Source of the DNA: Roseivivax halodurans JCM 10272 | GTDB lineage: Bacteria; Pseudomonadota; Alphaproteobacteria; Rhodobacterales; Rhodobacteraceae | Direction: 5' to 3' | Assembly (NCBI RefSeq): GCF_000521785.1 | Contig: NZ_JALZ01000029.1 | Span: forward strand, 1-35,467 | Length of the DNA stretch: 35,467 nt | Shown here: positions 15,119-22,087 of the stretch, piece after piece | How positions within the stretch are numbered: the stretch's first letter is position 1 | Layout: every line of letters starts with the position of its first letter | Program-made: the position numbers and the translations under genes | The notes under the pieces: model-generated | What the model saw: the letters and a program-made list of their open reading frames with translations, nothing else | What the model was told of the DNA's origin: nothing | Database searches by the model: none

Positions 15119-15541
15119 TCAGGGCTCCAAGTCCTCTTCATCGTAATCATAGTCCTCGTCGTCATCGTATGATCCGGGCGTGAAGTCCCCGACCGCGATC
15201 TTGACCGCGTCCCCCTCGACCTCGAGGCGCAGAAACACCGAGCCGCCCTCGTTGTTGGCATAGTCGCCGAGGTAACTGGCATCGTGCTCGATCTGATCGA
15301 CGAGCTTGTCGCGGAACGATGACCGGAAATTGCCGACCGAGCGCTGCTCGAGCGTATCGAGATGCTTCAGAAGCTCCTCTCCCGACATCGTCGCGCCGGG
15401 GCGCATCGCGACGATCATGTCATCCATGGAGCCCTCGTCGCCGCCGCCCGAGAAGCTGGCCTCGATGCTCGCGACCTCGAGCTTGTTCAGCAGCTGGGCG
15501 AGCCAGCGCTCGATGGAACTGGGGGGTGTGTCGTCAGACAT
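15119..15541 (-). CDS. Small acidic hypothetical protein, 140 aa
   Basis: CGGAGG precedes the ATG at 15541. The N-terminus SIERWLAQLLNKLEVASIEA is followed by SFSGGGDEGSMDDM, a Gly/Asp loop like the one in small proteins of the DUF6878 type (my recollection, weak), and a C-terminal beta sheet SVFLRLEVEGDAVKIAVGDF ending in an Asp/Tyr-rich tail DDDEDYDYDEEDLEP. Soluble. It lies 24 bases downstream of the PcfJ gene stop on the same strand but has its own ribosome-binding site, so these are probably co-transcribed. Confidence 0.6.
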   Translation of the reverse strand: MSDDTPPSSIERWLAQLLNKLEVASIEASFSGGGDEGSMDDMIVAMRPGATMSGEELLKHLDTLEQRSVGNFRSSFRDKLVDQIEHDASYLGDYANNEGGSVFLRLEVEGDAVKIAVGDFTPGSYDDDEDYDYDEEDLEP

Positions 15542-15565
15542 GGGTATCGGCCTCCGTTTTTCGTA

Positions 15566-17575
15566 TCACTGTGGGCAGGTCTCGAGTGCATTATCCCGCG
15601 CCAGCTGGACGAGCGCCCTGCGCGCGCATTCATTGAGTTCCGCCAGCCGGCTGATCGTGCGCGTCCCCCCTTTTTCGGCCTGTTTCGCGTCCGTGTCGGC
15701 GAGGCGGGCGGTCCAATCGGAGATGGTGAGCTCGCGCAGCGGCTTGGGCAAGGTGGACTCGATCGCCGCGAGGGCCCGCTCGGGGAGCCTCGGCTCACAG
15801 ATGTTGCCGCCATAGGCATTCAGGACGCGGGCGAGCTTGTCCTTCAGGTTCGCGGTGTCCCGATTGATCGCCGAGATGTAGGCACGAACCTCCTCGTAGG
15901 GGAGCCCCCCGAGATAGGCGACGAGCTGGTCTGCGGCGCGCGACGCTTCAGGGCCGGGGGCGCCGTTGCGGCGCGCCTTGTGCTGCTGAAGGGTCCAGGC
16001 ATAGCCCGGCGATCCTGCGGACGTCTTCACCTCCAACCCGGAGATCTCGGCGGTCGAGAGGATCTCGCCTGCCTCGGTCTCGATCGAGAAGATCAGCGTG
16101 AGCTCTTTCGGCTTGGCTTCCAGAACGTGACGCGAGTAGGAACCGACGCAATGCTCCTCGCGGCGGCCCTGGGTCAGCAGGGCCTCGGAGCTGACGAGCT
16201 CCCGGCCGACAAGCCGATCGATCGGCCGCCGGCCGACGAGGGCCGTCCACGCGATGTCCTTTTCCGTCGCCATCAGCTCGTTGCCGATCTGCTCCTGAAC
16301 ATGGTGCCAGCGTGTGTCGGCTTCGGACAGGGATTTCAGGCTCGCGCCATCGCCGATGACTTGGCGCAGCCTTAGCCCCACCTGGGTCATGGCGTAGGAT
16401 CGATCGGCAAGGCTCATGAGGAAGGTGCTGAGGTAGACGGCGTCATCCTCCTCCACCGGCTCGTCGGACAGCACCCGGTGTGCCGCCGCCGAGATCCGGT
16501 CCATGTCGATGGCCTCGTCCCTGCGGAGCATGTCGACGAGTATGGCGCTGGCGATTGTCTGGGTCGTGCTGCGGATCGAGTCGAGCACATTGCCCATGCG
16601 CTTCCGCTGCAGCTTCAGCCTTTCGGTCGCCTCCTCCCAGTCGCCCGGCCTGATGCGGCTGGTGATCCGGTCGAAGGGCCGCTCTCCGACATTGAGGTGC
16701 GATGAGAAGCCCACCCTCACTTCGGAGAAACGCAGCGAGGCCTGAATGGCCGCAGGGGCGTCGCCTGATTGTGCGGCCGGCAGCTGGTCCATGCGGATGC
16801 GCCGGGCCATCAGGACCGCATGGTTGCGGATACTCGCGAGAGGCGGCACGCGCCGGGGATCCAGTGAGATCGCTTTGCGGGCCGCCAGGCTGCCCTGCTC
16901 ATTGCCTGGTGCGAAAGTGAGCTCTGCGATGGCACGCTCGTAGCGGGCATAGATGCGCATCTGGGCCGCATCGAGTTCGAGATGCTCGCCCACAATCGGA
17001 GCCAGCTCGGTGCGCGCGTCGAGCGGAGCCCGGAACTTCGGCATCTGAACCATGTCCTCGGCCACCATCGGGTAGGTCTCGATCGCCTGCCTCCGCGCCT
17101 CCGTATCGCCCGATGTGAGAAAGTTCAGTGTATCGAAGGTCAACCTGCCTGCGAGGTTCGGGAAGGTCATGAACAGGGGGCGACTGGCCTCGGGGAGGGC
17201 GGTTCGAACAACCGATTGCAAAAGCTCGACCTGATGGGCCGGGAAGTCCTCGCTGATGCGCACGCTCTCGCCCGTCAGGACAGGCAGGACAAGGCCGGTG
17301 TCGATAGTGTCCTGCATGACGCCATAGGACATCTCTTCGAACAGTCGGTCGACGCTGGGTCCGGCCACGCCCGCGGCGCGGTCGATCTCGCGCGCCACCG
17401 TCTCGAGGTCGTCCGCGTCCACACTGATCAGCACCCCGGAAACCAGGCCGAGCTCCGGGCCATGACCGATGAACTCGCGTACCATCGGGTTCTCGCCACG
17501 GATGACTGCGAGGTCCTGGAGATGTGTAAGTGCGTCGGCGGAAAGGTGGAGGGCATCCGTGGGCATGGTCGGCAT
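15566..17575 (-). CDS. PcfJ-domain-containing protein, 669 aa
   Basis: The largest intact gene here. The conserved PcfJ block lies at about residues 465-565: LLTQGRREEHCVGSYSRHVL, LTLIFSIETEAGEILSTAEI, then WTLQQHKARRNGAPGPEA, matching the family pattern M.HCVG.Y......IFSI......sT.E......v.Q..G..N..P. PcfJ proteins occur on conjugative plasmids and phages of many bacteria; their biochemical role is unknown. The long N-terminal region is helical and unrecognised. Start at 17575 (MPTMPTDALHL) or two codons later; no good ribosome-binding site is visible, only a GTAGGATG about 20 bases upstream. TTTTCGCA lies 34-41 bases before the start. Confidence 0.75.
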   Translation of the reverse strand: MPTMPTDALHLSADALTHLQDLAVIRGENPMVREFIGHGPELGLVSGVLISVDADDLETVAREIDRAAGVAGPSVDRLFEEMSYGVMQDTIDTGLVLPVLTGESVRISEDFPAHQVELLQSVVRTALPEASRPLFMTFPNLAGRLTFDTLNFLTSGDTEARRQAIETYPMVAEDMVQMPKFRAPLDARTELAPIVGEHLELDAAQMRIYARYERAIAELTFAPGNEQGSLAARKAISLDPRRVPPLASIRNHAVLMARRIRMDQLPAAQSGDAPAAIQASLRFSEVRVGFSSHLNVGERPFDRITSRIRPGDWEEATERLKLQRKRMGNVLDSIRSTTQTIASAILVDMLRRDEAIDMDRISAAAHRVLSDEPVEEDDAVYLSTFLMSLADRSYAMTQVGLRLRQVIGDGASLKSLSEADTRWHHVQEQIGNELMATEKDIAWTALVGRRPIDRLVGRELVSSEALLTQGRREEHCVGSYSRHVLEAKPKELTLIFSIETEAGEILSTAEISGLEVKTSAGSPGYAWTLQQHKARRNGAPGPEASRAADQLVAYLGGLPYEEVRAYISAINRDTANLKDKLARVLNAYGGNICEPRLPERALAAIESTLPKPLRELTISDWTARLADTDAKQAEKGGTRTISRLAELNECARRALVQLARDNALETCPQ

Positions 17576-17608
17576 CCGTGTTGTGGTCCGGTCATCCTAC
17601 TTAGGGTA

Positions 17609-17616
17609 TGCGAAAA
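17609..17616 (+). promoter_or_regulatory. TGCGAAAA motif upstream of the PcfJ gene
   Basis: GGGTATGCGAAAATCG lies between the PcfJ start (17575) and the end of the methyltransferase gene (17649), so it most likely serves the PcfJ gene, read on the minus strand as CGATTTTCGCATACCC. Confidence 0.4.
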
Positions 17617-17648
17617 TCGTTAATACGGATGTGGTGTGATGGACTGGA

Positions 17649-18356
17649 TCAGCCGGCCAGAGCGGTCTCCCATTCCCGCGTCAGGCGCTCGCAGGACTTC
17701 TCGAACCACTCCGGTTCGATCTCGATGCCCAGGCCGCGGCGGCCGGCCCGCATCGCTGCGACGAGCGTGGAGGCCGAGCCGGCGAACGGGTCGAGCACAA
17801 GCTCGCCCGGCGCGGAGGAGTTGCGGATGTAGTGGTCGAGCAGCGACACCGGCTTCTCGGTCCGGTGGAACCTGGCCTTCGGCCTCTGGCAGGAAAAGAG
17901 CTGCTTGGATCCGGGATTGTTGATGGTCTTCGCGCGCCCCTTCCAGAGGTAGAGCGTGAACTCGAGATCCTTCATGTACCAGCGGTTTCGCGTCGGCGCG
18001 CCCTTGTGCCAGCCGAGGAGGTTGTGCAGCTTCCAGCCTGCGCCGGAGAACGCGGCATGCGCAGCGAAGATGTTCTTGTCGTTCGCCATCACGTAGGCAT
18101 CGCAATCCGGCCGGCAGGCCGCGAAGATCGGCTTGGCCATCGCGCTCCAGGGAACGACCTTCATCAGCAGACCCGAATTGTCGTAGCGCGACCGCGAGAA
18201 GATGCCCGACATCACCTGCCCGGCATGGCCGCCGCTGGTGAGCTTGTAGGGCGGATCGGTGACGACAAGATCGGCCTTTTCGGGAAGGGATTGCAGAACC
18301 TCCAGCGCATCCCCGAGGATGAGCGTGCAGGGACCGATCGTTTCAACTACAGGCAT
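17649..18356 (-). CDS. Beta-class DNA methyltransferase (N6-adenine or N4-cytosine)
   Basis: Motif IV comes first (DLVVTDPPYKLT, DPPY at residues 34-37), and the AdoMet-binding motif I is at the C-terminus (LVLDPFAGSASTLVAAMRAG), which is the beta-class order also found in CcrM-like enzymes. A target-recognition region lies between (NRWYMKDLEFTLYLWKGRAK). It is short (235 aa) and has no neighbouring restriction endonuclease, so it is a solitary methylase, for regulation or self-protection. The start is at 18356 or at ATG 18389, which has the better AGG upstream. Divergent from the NYN gene; a TGCGAAAA motif is in the shared upstream region. Recognition sequence unknown. Confidence 0.9.
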   Translation of the reverse strand: MPVVETIGPCTLILGDALEVLQSLPEKADLVVTDPPYKLTSGGHAGQVMSGIFSRSRYDNSGLLMKVVPWSAMAKPIFAACRPDCDAYVMANDKNIFAAHAAFSGAGWKLHNLLGWHKGAPTRNRWYMKDLEFTLYLWKGRAKTINNPGSKQLFSCQRPKARFHRTEKPVSLLDHYIRNSSAPGELVLDPFAGSASTLVAAMRAGRRGLGIEIEPEWFEKSCERLTREWETALAG

Positions 18357-18416
18357 CCGGAAACTCAATCTGACAAGGTTTGTCCACATGTTACCTGCCG
18401 GATCTGCGGGAAACGG

Positions 18417-18424
18417 TGCGAAAA
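18417..18424. promoter_or_regulatory. TGCGAAAA motif between methyltransferase and NYN genes
   Basis: GGTGCGAAAACGATTG lies in the divergent interval, 61-68 bases from the methyltransferase start at 18356. Nearer the NYN start, TTCGCAAAGCGAA (18476-18488) is a 5-base inverted repeat with a related core. Confidence 0.35.
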
Positions 18425-18513
18425 CGATTGTTATGCACATTTTTCCCAATAGAATTGAGTGAGCCGCGAAGCCACTTCGCAAAGCGAAAAATGAAGATAA
18501 TTCAGGACCGGTC

Positions 18514-19053
18514 ATGTTCTACAAGGATGAGCGTCTCGCTCTTTTCATCGACGGCAGCAGCCTCCACGGCGCCGGTCGGGCCCTCGGCATCGACATCGAT
18601 TACAAGCTGCTGCGCGACGAGTTCGCCCGCCGGGGCCGCCTGGTGCGCGCGCACTACTACACCTGCGTGTCGGACACGGACGAGTTCTCGCCGGTCAAAC
18701 CGCTGACGGACTGGCTCGGCTACAACGGCTTCACGGTGCTGGCCAAGCCGGTGCGGGAATATGTCGACGCAGGTGGGCGCAAGAAGGTCAAAGGCGCGAT
18801 CGGCATCGAGCTGGCGACCGATGCGTTGCTCGCCGCGCCGCATGTCGATCACGTGGTGCTCTTCTCCGGCGATGGGGACTTCCGCAGCCTGGTGCAGGGG
18901 CTCCAGCGGCTCGGCAAGCGCGTCTCGGTTGCCTCCACGCTCAAGTCGTCGACCCCGATGGCCTCGGATGATCTGCGACGCCAGGCGGACAACTTCATCG
19001 ATATCGACGACTTGCGGGACGTGATCGGGCGGACCGATCGCGCTGCCGGGTAA
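18514..19053 (+). CDS. NYN-domain (LabA/DUF88-type) protein, putative RNase, 179 aa
   Basis: A PIN-like nuclease fold. The first acidic ligand is in ALFIDGSSLHG (D13), the middle block is KKVKGAIGIELATDAL, and the third is VVLFSGDGDFRSLVQGLQRL followed by GKRVSVAS, the typical LabA-like arrangement. Members are single-strand RNases or RNA-binding proteins in the cytoplasm. AGGA is upstream of the ATG. The next gene starts 10 bases after its stop, so the pair is probably one transcript. Its C-terminal part (ADNFIDIDDLRDVIGR) is normal for the family. The target is unknown. Confidence 0.85.
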   Translation: MFYKDERLALFIDGSSLHGAGRALGIDIDYKLLRDEFARRGRLVRAHYYTCVSDTDEFSPVKPLTDWLGYNGFTVLAKPVREYVDAGGRKKVKGAIGIELATDALLAAPHVDHVVLFSGDGDFRSLVQGLQRLGKRVSVASTLKSSTPMASDDLRRQADNFIDIDDLRDVIGRTDRAAG

Positions 19054-19063
19054 GGCGGTCGAC

Positions 19064-19666
19064 ATGGGGCACCCACCCGCCTTCTCCGCCCCCCGCCCGC
19101 GCCGGGGCCGCGGCTATGACATGCTGCAGATCTCGCTGGGGATCGCGATCGTTCTGGGTCTGATGATCGGGGGGCTGATGCTCTTCAAGAAGACCTACCG
19201 GGACATGACGTACAACGACATCGCAATTGCGACGCAGTACCTGCGCGGAAAGATCTGGACCGAGGCGTCGATGGGCACGGCGATCGCTGAGGGCGAGATC
19301 CCGGAGGTCTACTACATGGAGCTCCCCGGCTTTCAGCGCGTGGGCGATACGTTTCACCACAAATGGGCCGACACCGTCTCCATCCGCCATGCGGGGGCCT
19401 ACGTCGTGGAGATGACCTTGAGCGGGCTCGACGAGGTCCAGTGCCAGTACATCGCCAAGCACGCGGCCGACTACCTGGACGGATCCTACCAGGGCTATCT
19501 CACGATCGGCGGGTCGATCTATTCCGACCCGGAGGATCCGGTGACCCGCGCCTCGATCTCCTCGGGCTGCGAGGCCGAGGCGGGCGCCGAGATCGGGTGG
19601 GTTTTCGCGACCTCGGAAACGCTCGCCGCCGCGCGGACCGGGCATGCCTGGGCGGACGGGCCATAG
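19064..19666 (+). CDS. Type IV pilin-like (PilS-type) protein, 200 aa
   Basis: The N-terminus has a short basic leader ending RGRG, then YDMLQISLGIAIVLGLMIGG and LMLFKKTYRDM, resembling a class III signal with prepilin cleavage after Gly17 and the hydrophobic N-terminal helix of type IV pilins (PilS/TcpA class). Two later cysteines (EVQC and SSGC) could form the pilin disulfide loop. The glutamate usual at +5 is glutamine here, so processing is uncertain. No other pilus genes are visible nearby. Located 10 bases after the NYN gene. It could instead be a simple single-pass membrane protein. Confidence 0.5.
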   Translation: MGHPPAFSAPRPRRGRGYDMLQISLGIAIVLGLMIGGLMLFKKTYRDMTYNDIAIATQYLRGKIWTEASMGTAIAEGEIPEVYYMELPGFQRVGDTFHHKWADTVSIRHAGAYVVEMTLSGLDEVQCQYIAKHAADYLDGSYQGYLTIGGSIYSDPEDPVTRASISSGCEAEAGAEIGWVFATSETLAAARTGHAWADGP

Positions 19667-19686
19667 ATTTTCGTCACCGGAATATT

Positions 19687-19723
19687 TTTTCGCATTGACG
19701 GTGGACACGGGGTTGGCTAAGCT
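19687..19723 (+). promoter_or_regulatory. Strong promoter with TTTTCGCA at its upstream edge
   Basis: TTGACG (19695-19700), a 17-base spacer and TAAGCT (19718-19723) form the best -35/-10 pair in the window. TTTTCGCA (19687-19694) ends exactly where the -35 starts, within a run of six T. A transcript would start near 19730 and run through the structured leader and the tRNA-like element to the PTH2 gene. Confidence 0.65.
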
Positions 19724-19729
19724 GTTTGG

Positions 19730-19902
19730 GCATCAAGAGAGGACGTGTCCTCGCCAACCTGCCGACCCGGCGAAGGTGGCTCCCTCCCCGGAGGAGATGC
19801 GGGCAAGAAGGCCGCACCCCCATTCGGCCGCCAACAATCGGGTTCATTCTCGAGGCGCTTGCCTCGATCCCGAATTCAGTCGCGGCCATGGCCACGGCAT
19901 AC
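19730..19902 (+). ncRNA. Structured untranslated leader upstream of tRNA-like element
   Basis: Predicted RNA rich in short hairpins: GAGGA/TCCTC with loop CGTG (near 19738), GCCG/CGGC near 19759, CTCC/GGAG near 19780, GGCCG/CGGCC near 19810, and TCGAGGC/GCCTCGA with a GCTT tetraloop near 19850. GCATC near 19731 can pair with GATGC near 19795 and enclose the first three. No convincing reading frame with its own ribosome-binding site is present. It may be a 5' extension removed from the tRNA-like RNA, a regulatory leader, or part of one larger RNA. Confidence 0.4.
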
Positions 19903-19975
19903 GGGTGCGGTCTTGGGAACGGCAGGGGGCCCTAACCTCCACGCCAGGCGGGTTCGAACCCCGTGGCACTCTCCA
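19903..19975 (+). tRNA. Degenerate tRNA-like element with encoded CCA
   Basis: The 3' half is a clean tRNA T arm: GCGGG-TTCGAAC-CCCGT (19948-19964), then GGCACTC, discriminator T and CCA (19973-19975). GGGTGCG at 19903 pairs with six of the seven bases of the 3' acceptor strand. A 3-base D stem (GTC/GGC) and a 4-base anticodon stem (GGGG/CTCC) can be drawn, total 73 nt. The anticodon register is ambiguous: loop CCCTAAC gives CTA (amber-reading), the alternative loop gives CCT; neither has T at position 33. U73 and the missing G3:U70 pair argue against tmRNA. It could be a decayed tRNA, a mobile-element tRNA, a tRNA mimic, or a tRNA 3' end left by integration. Confidence 0.45.
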
Positions 19976-20009
19976 TATTCCGGTGCGCCGGAGGCCCGAA
20001 GGAAAGACG

Positions 20010-20027
20010 ATGACGCGCTTCCAGTAG
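20010..20027 (+). CDS. Five-codon minigene (MTRFQ, TAG) in frame with PTH2
   Basis: ATG at 20010 follows a strong GAAGGAAAG ribosome-binding site, encodes M-T-R-F-Q and stops at TAG 20025-20027. The same frame stays open beyond the TAG into the PTH2 coding region. Either this is a leader minigene, or the TAG is an amber codon inside a longer PTH2 N-terminus (nonsense mutation or read-through). The hairpin CCGG-TGCG-CCGG lies between the CCA and this ribosome-binding site. Confidence 0.45.
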   Translation: MTRFQ

Positions 20028-20060
20028 ATCCCTGACGAACAGGCTGCCGAGGACGGGACC

Positions 20061-20468
20061 TTGCGTCTCTACGCCGTCCTGCGAGGCGACCTGATCATGT
20101 CGGAAGGCAAGTCCAACGCTCAGGCGGGACATGCCTATGTCGATGCGCTTCTCCTTTCGCTGACCGATCCAGATCCCGAGATCCGTGCGCGTGCCGAGGC
20201 CTATGCCGCCTTGCGGCCGGGCACGAAGATCTGCCTCGATGGCGGCGGTCACGCCCGGCTCGAGCGCCTCGCCGATCGGTTCGAGGCAACCGGCATTCCC
20301 TGTGCTCGGATCGTCGACCAGGGCCATGTCGAGCCGCCGCATTTCGACGGCAGCCCGGTCCTGACCGCCCTCGGCGTCGGGCCTTTCCTGAAATCGGACA
20401 CGCCGCGCGCGCTGCGCCGGCTCTCGATGTGGCGCGGTGGCGCCCGCGGGAGGTGCGCCATGAGCTGA
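20061..20468 (+). CDS. PTH2-family peptidyl-tRNA hydrolase, 135 aa
   Basis: Cleaves peptidyl-tRNA that has dropped off ribosomes, releasing tRNA. The archaeal/eukaryotic-type PTH2 fold is recognisable: LRLYAVLRGDLIMSEGKSNA then QAGHAYVDALL (the DL.M..GK..AQ..HA helix), PGTKICLDGGGHARLERLAD, FEATGIPCARIVDQGHVEPP, and SPVLTALGVGPFLKSD. Bacterial chromosomes normally rely on the unrelated Pth, so a PTH2 is an accessory gene. The TTG at 20061 is preceded by GAGGACG and is the likely start if the TAG at 20025 terminates; otherwise translation would begin at ATG 20010. The arginine-rich C-terminal tail may help contact RNA. Located directly downstream of the tRNA-like element. Confidence 0.82.
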   Translation: MRLYAVLRGDLIMSEGKSNAQAGHAYVDALLLSLTDPDPEIRARAEAYAALRPGTKICLDGGGHARLERLADRFEATGIPCARIVDQGHVEPPHFDGSPVLTALGVGPFLKSDTPRALRRLSMWRGGARGRCAMS

Positions 20469-20546
20469 CCGCGTCGCCGCCCCGCGCGGCCTTCCCTCCT
20501 CTCCTTTGCACATTCATGAAAAACACGAAGATCGAAAGATAACCTG

Positions 20547-20966
20547 ATGACACAGATCAAGAAAACCCTGCCCCTGTCCCCGATCACCGAAACCACCAAG
20601 GCCCGCGATCTTGCCTGGGAGCTGCGCTGCAACCGGGCCCACGAGCGTGGCCTCATCTCCCCCTGGCGCCACCTCTGCGGCGCGCCGGATCCGTTCTTCC
20701 GCGGTGAGCTCGGGCTCGAAGCGAAGGACGACTACATCGCGTTCCGCGACGCGCTGAAGGCGCATATCCGGTTCTTCGCGGCGGACCAGAAGCGCCTCTC
20801 CGCGCTGATGCGCCAGCCGGGCGGCAATTCCGCGGCCCAGGAAGACCGCGCCATGCAGGCGCGGGTCATCACGCAGCTCATCGAGATCCGCCGGGCCGGG
20901 AAGGCCTGGTCGAAGACGCGGGCCAAGGCCGCACGCACGGCGGCCCGAAAGGCCGATGCGGCCTGA
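20547..20966 (+). CDS. Basic helical hypothetical protein, 139 aa
   Basis: Begins MTQIKKTLPLSPITETTKAR and is rich in arginine, alanine and lysine, ending SKTRAKAARTAARKADAA, a possible nucleic-acid-binding tail. The middle is helical (DDYIAFRDALKAHIRFFAAD). No family recognised. The ribosome-binding site is weak. It overlaps the next gene by one base (TGATG) and follows PTH2 after 78 bases, so it may belong to the PTH2 transcript. Confidence 0.5.
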   Translation: MTQIKKTLPLSPITETTKARDLAWELRCNRAHERGLISPWRHLCGAPDPFFRGELGLEAKDDYIAFRDALKAHIRFFAADQKRLSALMRQPGGNSAAQEDRAMQARVITQLIEIRRAGKAWSKTRAKAARTAARKADAA

Positions 20967-21154
20967 TGGGCACCCGTGTGGCTCGCCTCTCCTTCGGCCG
21001 GTTCGACTGGCTGAAGGAGCCCTGGTGCTGGATCCGCCGGCACCACGAGGTGTGCATGCCCTGCGCGCCGAGCGAGACGTATGTCGGCACGTATTGCCTG
21101 CGATGCGGGGCGCACTGGAACCATGCCGAGATGACCGGGGTGGATCAAGCCTGA
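20966..21154 (+). CDS. Small zinc-ribbon-like protein, 62 aa
   Basis: The ATG overlaps the previous stop codon (TGATG), a good sign of a real coupled gene. Two CxxC pairs, CMPCAPSETYVGTYCLRC, about residues 30-47, form a likely single zinc ribbon, with aromatic and basic residues before it (FDWLKEPWCWIRRHHEV). Such proteins usually bind nucleic acid or serve as adaptors. Too short for family assignment. The 274 bases that follow contain no gene I can support; the TTAGATAT just before 21429 may be a -10. Confidence 0.5.
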   Translation: MGTRVARLSFGRFDWLKEPWCWIRRHHEVCMPCAPSETYVGTYCLRCGAHWNHAEMTGVDQA

Positions 21155-21428
21155 CCCAATGGGCAGCCGGTTCCGGACGCGCGCGCTGACACGAGGTGCG
21201 CGCGCTCCACGAGAAGGCAAAAGCGGCTCTGTGCCGGACACGTGCTGTGTTGATGGAGCCACGACGGAAGAGCGTGGCGCTGCTTTGATCAAACTCAGAG
21301 CAGCAGACACGGACGTACCACGCGAGCGATCGGCAAGCGCCCAAAAGCCGGCTCCACGATGAATTGCGCCTTGAGTTTCGAACCTATTCGGTCATTCTGG
21401 ATTCGATTTTAGATATGGAGATTTTCCA

Positions 21429-22058
21429 ATGCGCCTGATCGCATTCCCCGTCGTTGCCGCAGCGTTGCTCTCATACCAGTCTGCCGCCGCCCAGCCAGAA
21501 TTTCTAAAACAAGCCGACCCTGCACAGCAGATCGCAGAAGCCTGTGGGAGCATAGATGTCGCAGACGCCGGTGCGGTCTATGATTGCCTTGCATTGAGGC
21601 CGAGAAACGCGGCGCTTGCCGGCATGCGTCCGACGGACGATTGTCAAAAGGTGGTTGACCAGCTGGCATTCATGGTCCGGGAGGCTGGGAAGACGGGCGC
21701 CGCAGTAACCACCGATCCAGCCGCGTTGCCATGTGAGAGCGCGGCCCAAGTCATCTACGATGCCAGTGGAACGGAGCCCTATTGGACCGCATGCATGGGC
21801 TATGATCCCGCCAGCAAGGTCGAGCATTTCGGAAGCTGCGTAATCGCCTATTACATGGGGCGCACTCGCCGAAGCGAAGAAGTCGCCGTTGAGACGTTCC
21901 AGGGTGCGGGATGCGACGAGCTCAAGTCGATCTATTACAACGGCGCCATGCCGGACGCCTACAAGGAGATGGTATGGCCGGATGGCCAAATCCGGAATCT
22001 TCCCGAAAACATCGAAGATATCGACTGCACCGACATTGCAACCATCAGCTTTAACTGA
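21429..22058 (+). CDS. Exported cysteine-rich protein, one repeat module, 209 aa
   Basis: A signal peptide (LIAFPVVAAALLSYQSAAAQ, cut after AAA or AAAQ) targets it to the periplasm or outside. The mature part has a module W..C......H...C....(12-20)..C..l...Y.......Y......C, here YWTACMGYDPASKVEHFGSC then GCDELKSIYYNGAMPDAYKE and DCTDI. The downstream gene carries two more copies. Cysteines are even in number within the module, consistent with disulfides in the periplasm. GGAG precedes the ATG. I know of no named family. It probably acts together with the downstream paralogue, 29 bases away. Confidence 0.65.
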   Translation: MRLIAFPVVAAALLSYQSAAAQPEFLKQADPAQQIAEACGSIDVADAGAVYDCLALRPRNAALAGMRPTDDCQKVVDQLAFMVREAGKTGAAVTTDPAALPCESAAQVIYDASGTEPYWTACMGYDPASKVEHFGSCVIAYYMGRTRRSEEVAVETFQGAGCDELKSIYYNGAMPDAYKEMVWPDGQIRNLPENIEDIDCTDIATISFN

Positions 22059-22087
22059 GCAATGAATGCACGAGGCGGGGGCGCGCC

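Noticed and set aside
15558-15565. TTTTCGTA as another copy of the recurrent motif
   Set aside because: It overlaps a stop codon, differs in the core (TACGAAAA) and lies between co-oriented genes 24 bases apart.
19730-19975. tmRNA (one-piece or permuted two-piece)
   Set aside because: smpB nearby and the T arm invite it, but no 5' acceptor strand matches near the transcription start, the discriminator is T, the G3:U70 alanine signal is missing, and no matching 5' half follows the CCA.
20025-20027. Global reassignment of TAG to an amino acid
   Set aside because: TAG is used as an ordinary stop at 427, 3773 and 9529, so at most local read-through is possible.
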